From CAYXSX01 sp964467925 (GTDB lineage: Bacteria; Pseudomonadota; Alphaproteobacteria; Micavibrionales; Micavibrionaceae): a stretch of 64,000 bases of DNA. The stretch is from the NCBI GenBank assembly GCA_964467925.1, contig CAYXSX010000001.1:1-64000 (forward strand), in the 5' to 3' direction. This document shows, in pieces, positions 35,169 to 43,249 of this stretch. Every line of letters begins with the position of its first letter. The stretch's first letter is position 1. The position numbers and the translations under genes were made by a program. Under the pieces are notes generated by a model. The model was not told the origin of the DNA. It did no database searches and was given only the letters and a program-made list of their open reading frames with translations.

Positions 35169-37835
35169 ATGAGAACCGACACACCCAAAACAATTTATCT
35201 GAAAGATTACAAACCTTATCCCTTCGCTATCGGGCATCTGGATTTAACGTTCCAGATTCACGACGGCCATACGGATGTATCCGCGCGCAGCGCCATTCGT
35301 AAAACCGATCAGACGGCAACGGAAATTTTCCTCAACGGTGAAGATTTGGAGCTTCTTTCCATCGAGATAGATGGTCGGGAGATCAACGATTACCGCCGTG
35401 ACGAACACGGACTTTACATCCCCTGCCCGGCGGAAGGCTTTACTCTGGAGATCAAAACCCGCATCAAGCCGGAGGAAAATACGCGCCTCGAAGGTCTGTA
35501 TAAGTCCGGGGATACTTACTGTACACAATGCGAAGCCGAAGGGTTCCGGCGGATTACATTTTATCCCGACCGCCCCGATGTGATGACCACATTCACTACG
35601 CGCATAGAGGCGGACAAAAAATTTCCCGTACTTCTGGGCAACGGCAACCGTGTGGATGGCGGAGAGCTGGAAAACGGGCGTCATTACACAATCTGGGAAG
35701 ATCCCTGGCCCAAACCCTGCTACCTGTTCGCGCTGGTGGCCGGAGACCTCACCCATATTCACGATACGTACAAAACCGCATCAGACCGTCTGGTCGATCT
35801 GTATATTTTCGTACGGCCCGGAGATGAAAGCCAGTGCGCCCACGCGATGGAATCGCTCAAAAAATCCATGAAGTGGGACGAGGACACATACGGGCTGGTT
35901 TACGACCTTGACGTATTCAATATTGTCGCGGTCAGTGACTTCAACATGGGGGCGATGGAAAATAAGTCGCTCAACATTTTCAACACCGCTCTTGTATTGG
36001 CGCATCAAGACACCGCTACGGATCAAGATTTTATGCGCGTGGAAAGCGTGATCGCGCATGAATATTTCCACAACTGGAGCGGTAACCGCGTGACCTGCCG
36101 CGACTGGTTCCAGCTTTCACTCAAAGAGGGTCTAACCGTTTTCCGCGATCAGGAATTCTCAAGCGATATGAATTCCCGCGCCGTGCAACGCATCGACGAC
36201 GTGCAGCATTTGCGCAAATTACAATTTGCCGAGGATGCCGGGCCGCTCGCCCATCCCATCCGCCCGGACAATTATATCGAGATCAATAATTTCTATACCA
36301 TGACGGTGTACGAGAAAGGCGCCGAAGTCATCCGCATGTTCCGCACCCTGATGGGGCCGGAAAAATACCGCAAGGCGACCGATCTTTATTTCTCCCGCCA
36401 TGACGGCCATGCGGCAACCTGCGAAGACTGGATTAAATGCATGGAAGAGGCTTCCGGCTTTGATTTCAGCCAGTTTCGCCTGTGGTACAGCCAGGCTGGC
36501 ACGCCCGAGGTCACATTCAAAGGCGTACACGACATTAAGAACGGCGTATACAGCATTGAACTTTCACAAAAAAATCCCGATACACCCGGTCAGAAGGACA
36601 AGAAGCCCATGCACATTCCCGTGGCCATCGGCCTTGTGGATGAACATGGGGAAGACGTTGTGGAAGATGTGCTTCATCTAACTGAAGAAAAACAGGAATT
36701 TAAATTCGAAAACATATCCACAAAGGTGGTGCCGTCGGTGTTACGGAATTTCTCGGCTCCGGTGAAGCTCCGTACGTCTCTTGAAAATGCGGAATTGTCG
36801 TTTTTGATGCTGCATGACAAAGACGGATTTAATCGCTGGGAAGCCGGGCAGCAATTATATTTGCACATGCTGAATAACATGATTGATTCCTCCCCCTCTC
36901 GTCATCCTGAAGGGTCGAAGACCCTGAAGGATCTTCCCTCAACCGAACGAGATTCTTCAGCGCAAGCGCTTCAGGATGACATGTATAAATTCATGGAGAC
37001 GATCGGCAAATTGATCGAACAGGGCATGGAGGCTGAAACCGATAAGGCGTTGCTCGCCCGCTCCCTCACCCCGCCCGATATCGCCGCGATCGGTCAGAGC
37101 CGGGACGAAGTCGATCCCGATGCGATTTACAAGGCACGCCAAAGCTTGCTCGCCGCGATTAAACGCGAACACCGCAAGGCACTCGATAAATTATATACCT
37201 CGTGCGAAGATAAGGGCGACTTCAGTATTACGCCGGAAGCCATGGGTGCCCGGGCGCTGCGCGCCGCCCTGCTTCGCATTTTGACCGCCACGCACGGCAC
37301 TGGTTGTGCCAAGCTTTCCAAAGCGCATTATGATAGCGCGGATAACATGACCGACCGTATCGCGGCGCTTTCCGTACTGACCGACATCAACCAGCCGCAG
37401 CGTGAAGAGGCTTTCGATGATTTTTATGGACGGTATAAAAACTACCCACTGGTTGTAGATAAGTATTTCTCGTTGCAGGCTGTAGCAGTGCGTTCAGACA
37501 TCATAGAATGCCTTAACAAACTCAAACATCATCCTGATTTTAATATCAAAAACCCAAACCGTGTGCGCTCGCTATACGCCGCTTTTGCCATGAACAACCT
37601 AGTCGGTTTCCATGCTGTGGACGGATCGGGGTATAAGTTTTTGGGCGATGCGATTGTAGAGCTCAATTCTATCAACCCACAGATTGCCGCGCGGCTGCTT
37701 ACCCCTCTTCGCGAATGGCGCCGCTATACGTCGGATCGCCGCGAAAAGATGCAGGCCACGCTGGAACGCATTCTTGAAACACCGAATCTTAGTCCCGATG
37801 TCTTTGAAATCGCCAGCAAAAGCCTTAAATCCTGA
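35169..37835 (+). CDS. pepN: aminopeptidase N (M1 zinc metallopeptidase)
   Basis: Cytoplasmic exopeptidase that removes N-terminal residues from peptides. The 888 residues match bacterial PepN with a modest excess. Substrate motif GAMEN at about 259, zinc motif HEYFHNW at about 296 with the third ligand in LKEGLTVFRDQEF, then the Ig-like and C-terminal helical domains. Residues about 578-604 are encoded by an 80-bp palindromic repeat (36901-36980) kept in frame, at the start of the helical domain. The gene overlaps rnhB by 38 bp at its 3' end. The ribosome binding site is weak. Confidence 0.96.
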   Translation: MRTDTPKTIYLKDYKPYPFAIGHLDLTFQIHDGHTDVSARSAIRKTDQTATEIFLNGEDLELLSIEIDGREINDYRRDEHGLYIPCPAEGFTLEIKTRIKPEENTRLEGLYKSGDTYCTQCEAEGFRRITFYPDRPDVMTTFTTRIEADKKFPVLLGNGNRVDGGELENGRHYTIWEDPWPKPCYLFALVAGDLTHIHDTYKTASDRLVDLYIFVRPGDESQCAHAMESLKKSMKWDEDTYGLVYDLDVFNIVAVSDFNMGAMENKSLNIFNTALVLAHQDTATDQDFMRVESVIAHEYFHNWSGNRVTCRDWFQLSLKEGLTVFRDQEFSSDMNSRAVQRIDDVQHLRKLQFAEDAGPLAHPIRPDNYIEINNFYTMTVYEKGAEVIRMFRTLMGPEKYRKATDLYFSRHDGHAATCEDWIKCMEEASGFDFSQFRLWYSQAGTPEVTFKGVHDIKNGVYSIELSQKNPDTPGQKDKKPMHIPVAIGLVDEHGEDVVEDVLHLTEEKQEFKFENISTKVVPSVLRNFSAPVKLRTSLENAELSFLMLHDKDGFNRWEAGQQLYLHMLNNMIDSSPSRHPEGSKTLKDLPSTERDSSAQALQDDMYKFMETIGKLIEQGMEAETDKALLARSLTPPDIAAIGQSRDEVDPDAIYKARQSLLAAIKREHRKALDKLYTSCEDKGDFSITPEAMGARALRAALLRILTATHGTGCAKLSKAHYDSADNMTDRIAALSVLTDINQPQREEAFDDFYGRYKNYPLVVDKYFSLQAVAVRSDIIECLNKLKHHPDFNIKNPNRVRSLYAAFAMNNLVGFHAVDGSGYKFLGDAIVELNSINPQIAARLLTPLREWRRYTSDRREKMQATLERILETPNLSPDVFEIASKSLKS
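36901..36980 (+). repeat. palindromic repeat element inside pepN, read in frame
   Basis: Outer arms GTCATCCTGA (36901-36910) and TCAGGATGAC (36971-36980) are exact inverted repeats. Inside are smaller palindromes (AGGGTCGAAGACCCT; AGCGCAAGCGCT; GAAGGATC against GATTCTTC). The same outer arms bound the intergenic element at 53880-53958, so this is a dispersed element that has landed in a coding sequence. Confidence 0.85.
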
Positions 37836-38523
37836 TTTTTCGCTAGAGGAGGAACTCGGCGTTCCCGTTTGCGGCATAGACGAGGTCGGGCGCGGGCCGC
37901 TAGCCGGGCCGGTTGTCGCCGCGTGCGTTTTCATTCCACCGGAGGTGCGCAAGTCGGAATGGGTCGCCCATATCCGCGACAGTAAAAAGCTTTCCGAAAA
38001 GAAGCTGGAAATGTTATTCGAGGCCATCACCGCACATTGCGTCTACGGTATTGCCGAAATCGCTCCGCAAGAGATCGACAGGATCAATATTTTACAGGCG
38101 GCCTTAAAAGCGATGAGCTTTTCTTTCTCATCATTCCTGCGCATGCAGGAATCCATTTCAATCAACTCACCAAGCTCATCCATGGATCCCGGCCTTCGCC
38201 GGGATGACATTGTGGCTTTAGTCGATGGAAACCGCTGTCCTGAATTACCCTGCCGAAGCATGGCCGTCGTTAAAGGCGACGGCAAATCGAAATCCATCGC
38301 CGCGGCCTCAATTATCGCCAAGGTCACCCGCGACCGGATCATGCGAAAATTAGCGACAGAATTCCCACATTACGGCTGGGAAAGCAATGTTGGCTATCCG
38401 TCAAAGGCACACCGGGACGCCATTCTCATCCACGGTATTACGCCCCACCACCGCCGTTCTTTTGCTCCGGTGAAAAATTTTTTAACGGAACAGCCTCGAG
38501 TCGAAACCCTGACTCAGCCTTAG
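37798..38523 (+). CDS. rnhB: ribonuclease HII
   Basis: Removes ribonucleotides from RNA-DNA hybrids. Motifs: GIDEVGRGPLAGPVVAA, RDSKKLSEKK, VDGNRCP and KGDGKSKSIAAASIIAKVTRD, with the catalytic Asp and Glu residues present. From the ATG at 37798 the length is 241, roughly 30 more than usual. The excess maps to residues about 112-137, between ILQAALKAM and VALVDGNRCP, where a palindromic repeat is translated. The start overlaps the pepN end by 38 bp; upstream in-frame sequence is pepN shadow. Confidence 0.94.
   Translation: MSLKSPAKALNPDFSLEEELGVPVCGIDEVGRGPLAGPVVAACVFIPPEVRKSEWVAHIRDSKKLSEKKLEMLFEAITAHCVYGIAEIAPQEIDRINILQAALKAMSFSFSSFLRMQESISINSPSSSMDPGLRRDDIVALVDGNRCPELPCRSMAVVKGDGKSKSIAAASIIAKVTRDRIMRKLATEFPHYGWESNVGYPSKAHRDAILIHGITPHHRRSFAPVKNFLTEQPRVETLTQP
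38131..38209 (+). repeat. palindromic repeat element inside rnhB, read in frame
   Basis: Two strong hairpins, ATTCCTGC-GCAT-GCAGGAAT (38133-38152) and ATCCCGGC-CTTC-GCCGGGAT (38186-38205), inside outer ends TCATTCC and GGGATGA. It resembles the element at 39736-39859 (also CCCCGC-GAAA-GCGGGG and ATCCCG/CGGGAT) and differs from the pepN element. The length keeps the rnhB frame open. Confidence 0.85.
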
Positions 38524-38608
38524 TTTTAAGTCGAAGACTCATCCATAGAGTCCTGACTCTGTTACAAGAATCGTTATTTTCGTCTTGACGGCGAATCGGT
38601 TTTGACTC
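38498..38608. promoter_or_regulatory. cluster of eight GANTC sites upstream of ccrM
   Basis: GANTC occurs at 38498, 38511, 38536, 38548, 38555, 38568, 38593 and 38604: eight sites in 111 bp where about 0.4 would be expected. GANTC is the CcrM target, and in Caulobacter methylation of ccrM promoter/leader sites is known to affect its expression. TTGACG (38585) and TTGACT (38602) are possible -35 boxes. Confidence 0.8.
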
Positions 38609-38642
38609 ATGATCGCCCGAAATTAAGAGCGGGAGAGACTTC

Positions 38643-39725
38643 ATGAGCAAAAGCAAGATTGCCTTGCCCAAAGACACCATCATCACCGGGGATTGCGTGA
38701 AATCCATGCGCGCGCTGCCGCGGGAAAGTGTCGATCTGGTTTTTGCCGACCCTCCCTATAACCTCCAGCTCGGCGGCGATCTGCACCGCCCTAACAACAC
38801 CAAGGTTGATGCGGTCGACAACGATTGGGACCAGTTTGAATCCCTTCAGAAATACGATGAATTTACGCGGGAATGGCTCTCGGTCGCGCGCGATCTGCTT
38901 AAGCCCGACAGCGCGATCTGGGTGATTGGCTCCTATCACAATATTTTCCGCTTGGGCTATATCCTGCAGGATATGGGATTCTGGATTTTGAACGACGTGA
39001 TCTGGCGCAAGACAAACCCCATGCCGAATTTCCGCGGTCGGCGTTTTACCAATGCGCATGAAACGCTGATCTGGGCCTCAAAGTCCGAAAAATCCAAATA
39101 CCGCTTCAATTACGACGTTATGAAAGCGCTGAACGAAGATTTGCAAATGCGCTCCGACTGGCATTTGCCGCTTTGCACGGGGGCCGAGCGCCTGAAAGAT
39201 GCGGACGGCAACAAGGCCCATCCGACGCAAAAACCCGAAAGCCTGCTCGCCCGTGTGCTGCTTTCTTCCACCAAGGAAGGCGATACCGTGCTTGACCCGT
39301 TCTTCGGCACAGGCACGACCGGGGCAGTAGCCAAAAAGCTTGGCCGTCATTATATCGGGCTGGAGCGCGATGAAACCTACGCCGCCTTTGCCCGTGAGCG
39401 TATTGCAGGCATTACGAAACTTGATGACAATTTGCTGGTGACGCAATCCAAACGCGAAAAACCGCGCATCCCCTTCGGCAATCTGCTGGAGCACGGCTTG
39501 CTAGAGGCCGGTGCAGTCCTTTCAGATTCCAAAAACCGCTTCAAGGCAAAAGTTCATGCCGACGGTTCGGTCATCGCCATGAACCATATCGACTCTCTGC
39601 GCGGCTCGATCCATAAGGTGGGGGCCGAGCTGCAAAACGCGCCCTCCTGCAACGGCTGGACGTTCTGGCATTACAACGGCCAGCCCATTGACACCTTGCG
39701 CGAACGTATCAGGTCGCAAATGTGA
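38643..39725 (+). CDS. ccrM: cell-cycle DNA adenine methyltransferase CcrM (GANTC)
   Basis: A beta-class N6-adenine methyltransferase of 360 residues that methylates GANTC after replication. DPPYNLQLGG (motif IV) is near residue 37; the SAM-binding motif DPFFGTGTTGAVAKKLGR is near 218-235; HPTQKPE precedes it. The C-terminal 85 residues form the RAMA-type domain found in CcrM orthologues (VIAMNHIDSLRGSIHKVG). No restriction endonuclease is adjacent, as expected for a solitary methylase. The upstream region is packed with its own target sites, pointing to autoregulation. Confidence 0.96.
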   Translation: MSKSKIALPKDTIITGDCVKSMRALPRESVDLVFADPPYNLQLGGDLHRPNNTKVDAVDNDWDQFESLQKYDEFTREWLSVARDLLKPDSAIWVIGSYHNIFRLGYILQDMGFWILNDVIWRKTNPMPNFRGRRFTNAHETLIWASKSEKSKYRFNYDVMKALNEDLQMRSDWHLPLCTGAERLKDADGNKAHPTQKPESLLARVLLSSTKEGDTVLDPFFGTGTTGAVAKKLGRHYIGLERDETYAAFARERIAGITKLDDNLLVTQSKREKPRIPFGNLLEHGLLEAGAVLSDSKNRFKAKVHADGSVIAMNHIDSLRGSIHKVGAELQNAPSCNGWTFWHYNGQPIDTLRERIRSQM

Positions 39726-39735
39726 CCCTCTGCCT

Positions 39736-39859
39736 TTCCGGCGTCCCCGCGAAAGCGGGGATTATACTGCCGGAATCCAGAAAAGACAGCCAGCGAAGCT
39801 GGCTGACACGTGGATCCCGTTCGTGTAAGTTCTGCTTCGCAGAACACCAACGGGATGAC
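39736..39859. repeat. composite palindromic repeat between ccrM and folB
   Basis: Nested hairpins: TTCCGGC/GCCGGAA (39736-39775) around CCCCGC-GAAA-GCGGGG; GCCAGC-GAA-GCTGGC (39789-39803); and ATCCCGTT/AACGGGAT (39814-39856) around GTTCTGC-TTC-GCAGAAC. It may act as a transcription terminator for ccrM. Shares themes with the rnhB element. Confidence 0.85.
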
Positions 39860-39870
39860 GAAGGAGTATT

Positions 39871-40221
39871 ATGAACCGGATATTTATCAAGGAACTGGAA
39901 CTTCAGGCCTCTATCGGCATTTATGAGCGCGAAAAACAAGCGCCGCAGCGCATTATGGTTTCCGTCTTTATGGATGTCGAAAATGACCGTGCCGCCGAAA
40001 GTGACACTATAGAAGACACCGTGTCTTACGAGGAAGTCATCGACACGATTAAAAAAATCGCTGCCGCGCGGCATTACAATCTGGTCGAAAGCCTTGCCGA
40101 AGAAATTGCGACTGCCTGCCTTGCCGATAAACGTGTGTTAAATATAGAACTGGAAATCACCAAGCCCGATATTTTCAAAGACGCCGCCGGAGTGGGAATA
40201 AAAATTGTAAGAAAAAATTAG
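39871..40221 (+). CDS. folB: dihydroneopterin aldolase
   Basis: Folate pathway enzyme that converts dihydroneopterin to 6-hydroxymethyldihydropterin and glycolaldehyde. The 116 residues are the usual length; motifs are LELQASIGIYEREK, the Glu/Thr-rich VSYEEVIDTI, NLVESLAEEIA with the substrate-binding Glu, and EITKPDIF with the catalytic Lys. GAAGGAG precedes the ATG. It is a single gene between a palindromic repeat and convergent mutY. Confidence 0.93.
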   Translation: MNRIFIKELELQASIGIYEREKQAPQRIMVSVFMDVENDRAAESDTIEDTVSYEEVIDTIKKIAAARHYNLVESLAEEIATACLADKRVLNIELEITKPDIFKDAAGVGIKIVRKN

Positions 40222-40243
40222 TGCCCTTAATGTACTTAGTGTT

Positions 40244-41305
40244 TCAAAACTTTTTAAGGCGCAAAACTTTCTTAAACAGCGTAGGAAAACCGACCACAGT
40301 CAAATCATCCACCGGATGCCAAAAATAATCGTCGCCGAACTCTTCTTTCGCCGCGCCTGATTGTAAAATCAAGGTAAGATCAAAATGCGTAAAACTATGC
40401 AGCACTTTTTCCTGATGGGTTTTTAGCCCCGGCGGCGCGGCAAAACTTTCATGCGATTTACTCCAATCACTCGTTGGAAATCCGGTCATCCCCCCTAACA
40501 TTCCCTTTTCCGGTCGCCTGTGGAGAAGCACATTCCCTATCCCGTCCTCAATCCAGTATACCATCCCCTCTCGCTGCGGCTTTACGCCCTTGTCTTTCTT
40601 ACGCGGCAGCTCTTCCGCAATGCCAAGCGCCCGCCCCTCGCAAAACTCCGCTACGGGGCAAAGCATGCATTTGGGCGATTTAGGCGTGCAAATACCTGCC
40701 CCCATATCCATCAAAGCCTGCGCCAGATCACCCGGTCTCTCCGCATTTTCAAAAAACGGCCCCGCCAGTTTTTTCAACTCCGGCTTTATGTCCGGCAATG
40801 TGCCCTGCACCGCGAAAAGCCGCGCCATCACGCGCTCGATATTGCCGTCCACTACCGTCGCCCGCTCGCCAAAGGCAATGGCCGCAATCGCCGCCGAGGT
40901 ATAATCGCCGATCCCGGGCAGTTTTTTTAACTCAGCCTGCGTATCAGGAAAAACGCCGCCCATTTCCCCCGCCACTACTTTCGCGCATTTATGCAGGTTC
41001 CGCGCCCGCGCGTAATAGCCCAGCCCCGCCCATTCGCGCATAACTTCCTCGGACGGCGCAGCCGCCAAATCCTCCATCTTAGGCCAAAGCGTCAAAAACC
41101 TCAGAAAATAGGGAATAACCGCATTGACCACCGTTTGCTGGAGCATAATTTCCGAAAGCCATACCTTATAAGGCTCCTGCAATGCCCCCGGCGCGGCCCG
41201 CCAGGGCAATTTGCGGTGCTCGCGGTCGTACCAGTCCAGAATTTTCCCATGGAAAGTTTTTATGGTATCATCTGATGTCTTGAGCTTTGGGGCAGCATTT
41301 GCCAT
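40244..41305 (-). CDS. mutY: adenine DNA glycosylase MutY
   Basis: Excises adenine mispaired with 8-oxoguanine. From ATG 41305 the protein has 353 residues. The HhH-GPD domain includes LPWRAAPGALQEPYKVWLSE, the hairpin LPGIGDYTSAAIAAIAFG and catalytic VDGNIERV. The 4Fe-4S cluster motif C-x6-C-x2-C-x5-C (CTPKSPKCMLCPVAEFC) is intact. The C-terminal Nudix-like domain (about 225-350) recognises 8-oxoG. It is divergent from dciA, 32 bp apart. Confidence 0.96.
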   Translation of the reverse strand: MANAAPKLKTSDDTIKTFHGKILDWYDREHRKLPWRAAPGALQEPYKVWLSEIMLQQTVVNAVIPYFLRFLTLWPKMEDLAAAPSEEVMREWAGLGYYARARNLHKCAKVVAGEMGGVFPDTQAELKKLPGIGDYTSAAIAAIAFGERATVVDGNIERVMARLFAVQGTLPDIKPELKKLAGPFFENAERPGDLAQALMDMGAGICTPKSPKCMLCPVAEFCEGRALGIAEELPRKKDKGVKPQREGMVYWIEDGIGNVLLHRRPEKGMLGGMTGFPTSDWSKSHESFAAPPGLKTHQEKVLHSFTHFDLTLILQSGAAKEEFGDDYFWHPVDDLTVVGFPTLFKKVLRLKKF

Positions 41306-41337
41306 GTTGCTTACTTCTATCAATAATCGAGGTTTTC

Positions 41338-41808
41338 ATGCGCCCATTATCAGAGGCATCCGCCCGCGTCGCAGGCCAGAACTTCAAGCGCAAATATGTC
41401 GCGCTGGGGCGCATCGTCAGCCATTGGTCAGATATAGTCGGCGAAGAGCTGGCGTGCAAGGCGCAACCGGTTAAAATCCACTACCGCAAGTACGAAAAAT
41501 CCAAAGAGCCGCAGGCCTCCCTCGACATCGCCGTTTCCAGTGCCGATGCCACGCTGATGCACTACCGCAAAGACCTTATTCTCGAGCGCATTAATCAGAT
41601 TTTCGGCGAACGCTGGATCTCCGCCATCCGCTTTATTAATACGCCCGCAAACCAGATAGCGGCCAAAGCCTTTAAAAAGCCGGAAAAACCGCTCAGCGAT
41701 GATGAAAAACAATCGCTTAATTCCCTGCTGGAAAATATCGTGGATCATGATATAAAGGCGCGGCTTGAGAGCCTTGGCTCCGAAATTATCAAAGAAGACA
41801 GAAGATAA
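41338..41808 (+). CDS. dciA: DUF721/DciA-family protein, putative replicative helicase loader
   Basis: The ATG at 41338 gives 156 residues. The N-terminal DUF721 domain (about 1-100) is recognised by ARVAGQNFKRKYVALGRIVSHWSDIVGEELA followed in part by PVKIHYRK and the later hydrophobic LILERINQIFG; the C-terminal region is a Lys/Glu-rich helix. DciA is the ancestral loader of the DnaB helicase in bacteria without DnaC or DnaI. Divergence from mutY is common in alphaproteobacteria. efp starts 4 bp downstream. Confidence 0.8.
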   Translation: MRPLSEASARVAGQNFKRKYVALGRIVSHWSDIVGEELACKAQPVKIHYRKYEKSKEPQASLDIAVSSADATLMHYRKDLILERINQIFGERWISAIRFINTPANQIAAKAFKKPEKPLSDDEKQSLNSLLENIVDHDIKARLESLGSEIIKEDRR

Positions 41809-41812
41809 AATC

Positions 41813-42379
41813 ATGAAAGTAACAGCGATCACCCTGCGTGCGGGACACGTCATTGAATATAACGGCAAGCTTTGCGTTGTCGTGAAAAACGAAATTATCC
41901 AGCCCGGCAAGGGCAACTCCGTAGCTCAGGTGGAACTCCGCGACATCCGCACGGGCAACAAAGATAACGTGCGTTACCGCACACAGGAAACCGTAGAGCG
42001 CCTGAGACTGGAACAGGATGAATACCAGTATCTGTACACCGATGCGGACGGCATCAACCTGATGCACCAACAGACATTCGAACAGATTTCCATCAACCCC
42101 GAAGTTTTCGGTGATATGGCCGCCTATCTTCAGGAAGGGATGATCGTCGAGGTTGAAACTTTCGAGGGCGAGCCGCTTGGCGTTAAAATGCCCGACAGCG
42201 CGGTTTATACGATTGTCGAGGCCGAGCCCGTCGTAAAGGGTCAGACGGCAACAACTTCATATAAGCCCGCCATTCTTGATAACGGCGTGCGCATTATGGT
42301 TCCCCCGCATATCGAAAACGGTACGCGCGTAGTGGTGAAAATCGAGGAAGGCGTTTACGTCGAAAGAGCGAAGGATTAG
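41813..42379 (+). CDS. efp: translation elongation factor P
   Basis: EF-P relieves ribosome stalling at polyproline. Start at ATG 41813; 188 residues. The KOW-like domain I carries the loop PGKGNS with Lys33 at the position modified by EpmA in E. coli; whether it is modified here is unknown, since no epmA or epmB is in the window. OB domains II and III follow, ending with RIMVPPHIENGTRVVV, the C-terminal signature. It is 4 bp after dciA and 5 bp before suhB. Confidence 0.97.
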   Translation: MKVTAITLRAGHVIEYNGKLCVVVKNEIIQPGKGNSVAQVELRDIRTGNKDNVRYRTQETVERLRLEQDEYQYLYTDADGINLMHQQTFEQISINPEVFGDMAAYLQEGMIVEVETFEGEPLGVKMPDSAVYTIVEAEPVVKGQTATTSYKPAILDNGVRIMVPPHIENGTRVVVKIEEGVYVERAKD

Positions 42380-42384
42380 ATTTT

Positions 42385-43200
42385 ATGAGCGCTTCCACCT
42401 CCCCCAATATGCAGGTCATGATCAAGGCCGCCGAAAAAGCGGCCCGTTCGCTTGTCCGCGACTTTGGCGAGGTGGAGAATCTTCAGGTCTCTACCAAGGG
42501 CCCCGGCGATTTCGTCAGCGCAGCGGATAAACGCTCCGAAGAAATTATTTTCGAAGAACTTTCCCGCGCCCGCCCCGAACATGCCTTCCTGATGGAAGAA
42601 AGCGGAACCAAGGGGCCGGAAAACGCCAAGGGCCGTTTTATCATCGACCCGCTGGACGGCACGCATAACTTCCTGCACGGCATTCCGCACTGGTGTATTT
42701 CCATCGCGCTAGAGGAAGGCGGCGAGGTCATTGCCGGACTGGTTTACGATCCCGTTAAAAACGACATGTTCACCGCCGAAAAGGGACAGGGCGCTTATTT
42801 AAGCCGCCGAAAGCGTTTAAGAGTTTCGGGCCGCACCGAGCCGCTGGCCTCCATCATCGCGTTGGGCGAGCCGCGCCGCACGGTCAAGGGCTCAGCTGAT
42901 GTGTTCTTGAAAGAACATCTCGCCGTACAAAATACAGGCGCCAGCCAGCGCCGCTTCGGTGCTTCTGCGCTTGACCTGTCCTATGTCGCTGCGGGGAAAT
43001 GCGAAGCCTATTGGGAACGCGCTCTTGCGCCGTGGGATATTGCCGCGGGTTGCCTTATTGTGAAGGAAGCGGGCGGGTTTGTCTGCGACATGGATGACGA
43101 CCGCAAGAACCCGCTTGAAACGGGCAACGTTCTGGCCGGAAACGAAGCGCTTTACGGCCTTCTGAAAAAGGCGATCAGAGGCGTAAAACAGGCCGCCTGA
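42385..43200 (+). CDS. suhB: inositol-1-monophosphatase family protein (SuhB)
   Basis: A Mg-dependent phosphatase of 271 residues. Metal-binding motifs are clear: FLMEESG, DPLDGTHNFLHG and the C-terminal WERALAPWDIAAGCLIVKE. In bacteria SuhB hydrolyses inositol phosphates and in E. coli also binds the rRNA antitermination complex; which role applies is not visible. The efp-suhB adjacency (5 bp) is frequent in alphaproteobacteria. Confidence 0.94.
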   Translation: MSASTSPNMQVMIKAAEKAARSLVRDFGEVENLQVSTKGPGDFVSAADKRSEEIIFEELSRARPEHAFLMEESGTKGPENAKGRFIIDPLDGTHNFLHGIPHWCISIALEEGGEVIAGLVYDPVKNDMFTAEKGQGAYLSRRKRLRVSGRTEPLASIIALGEPRRTVKGSADVFLKEHLAVQNTGASQRRFGASALDLSYVAAGKCEAYWERALAPWDIAAGCLIVKEAGGFVCDMDDDRKNPLETGNVLAGNEALYGLLKKAIRGVKQAA

Positions 43201-43249
43201 GTCCGGTAATTCATTTGCCTGCGTAAAACAGTTTGAGGGGCTGATGCTT

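Noticed and set aside
38643..39725. Restriction-modification system around the methyltransferase
   Set aside because: No endonuclease or specificity gene adjacent. The domain layout with C-terminal RAMA-like region and the GANTC cluster fit solitary CcrM.
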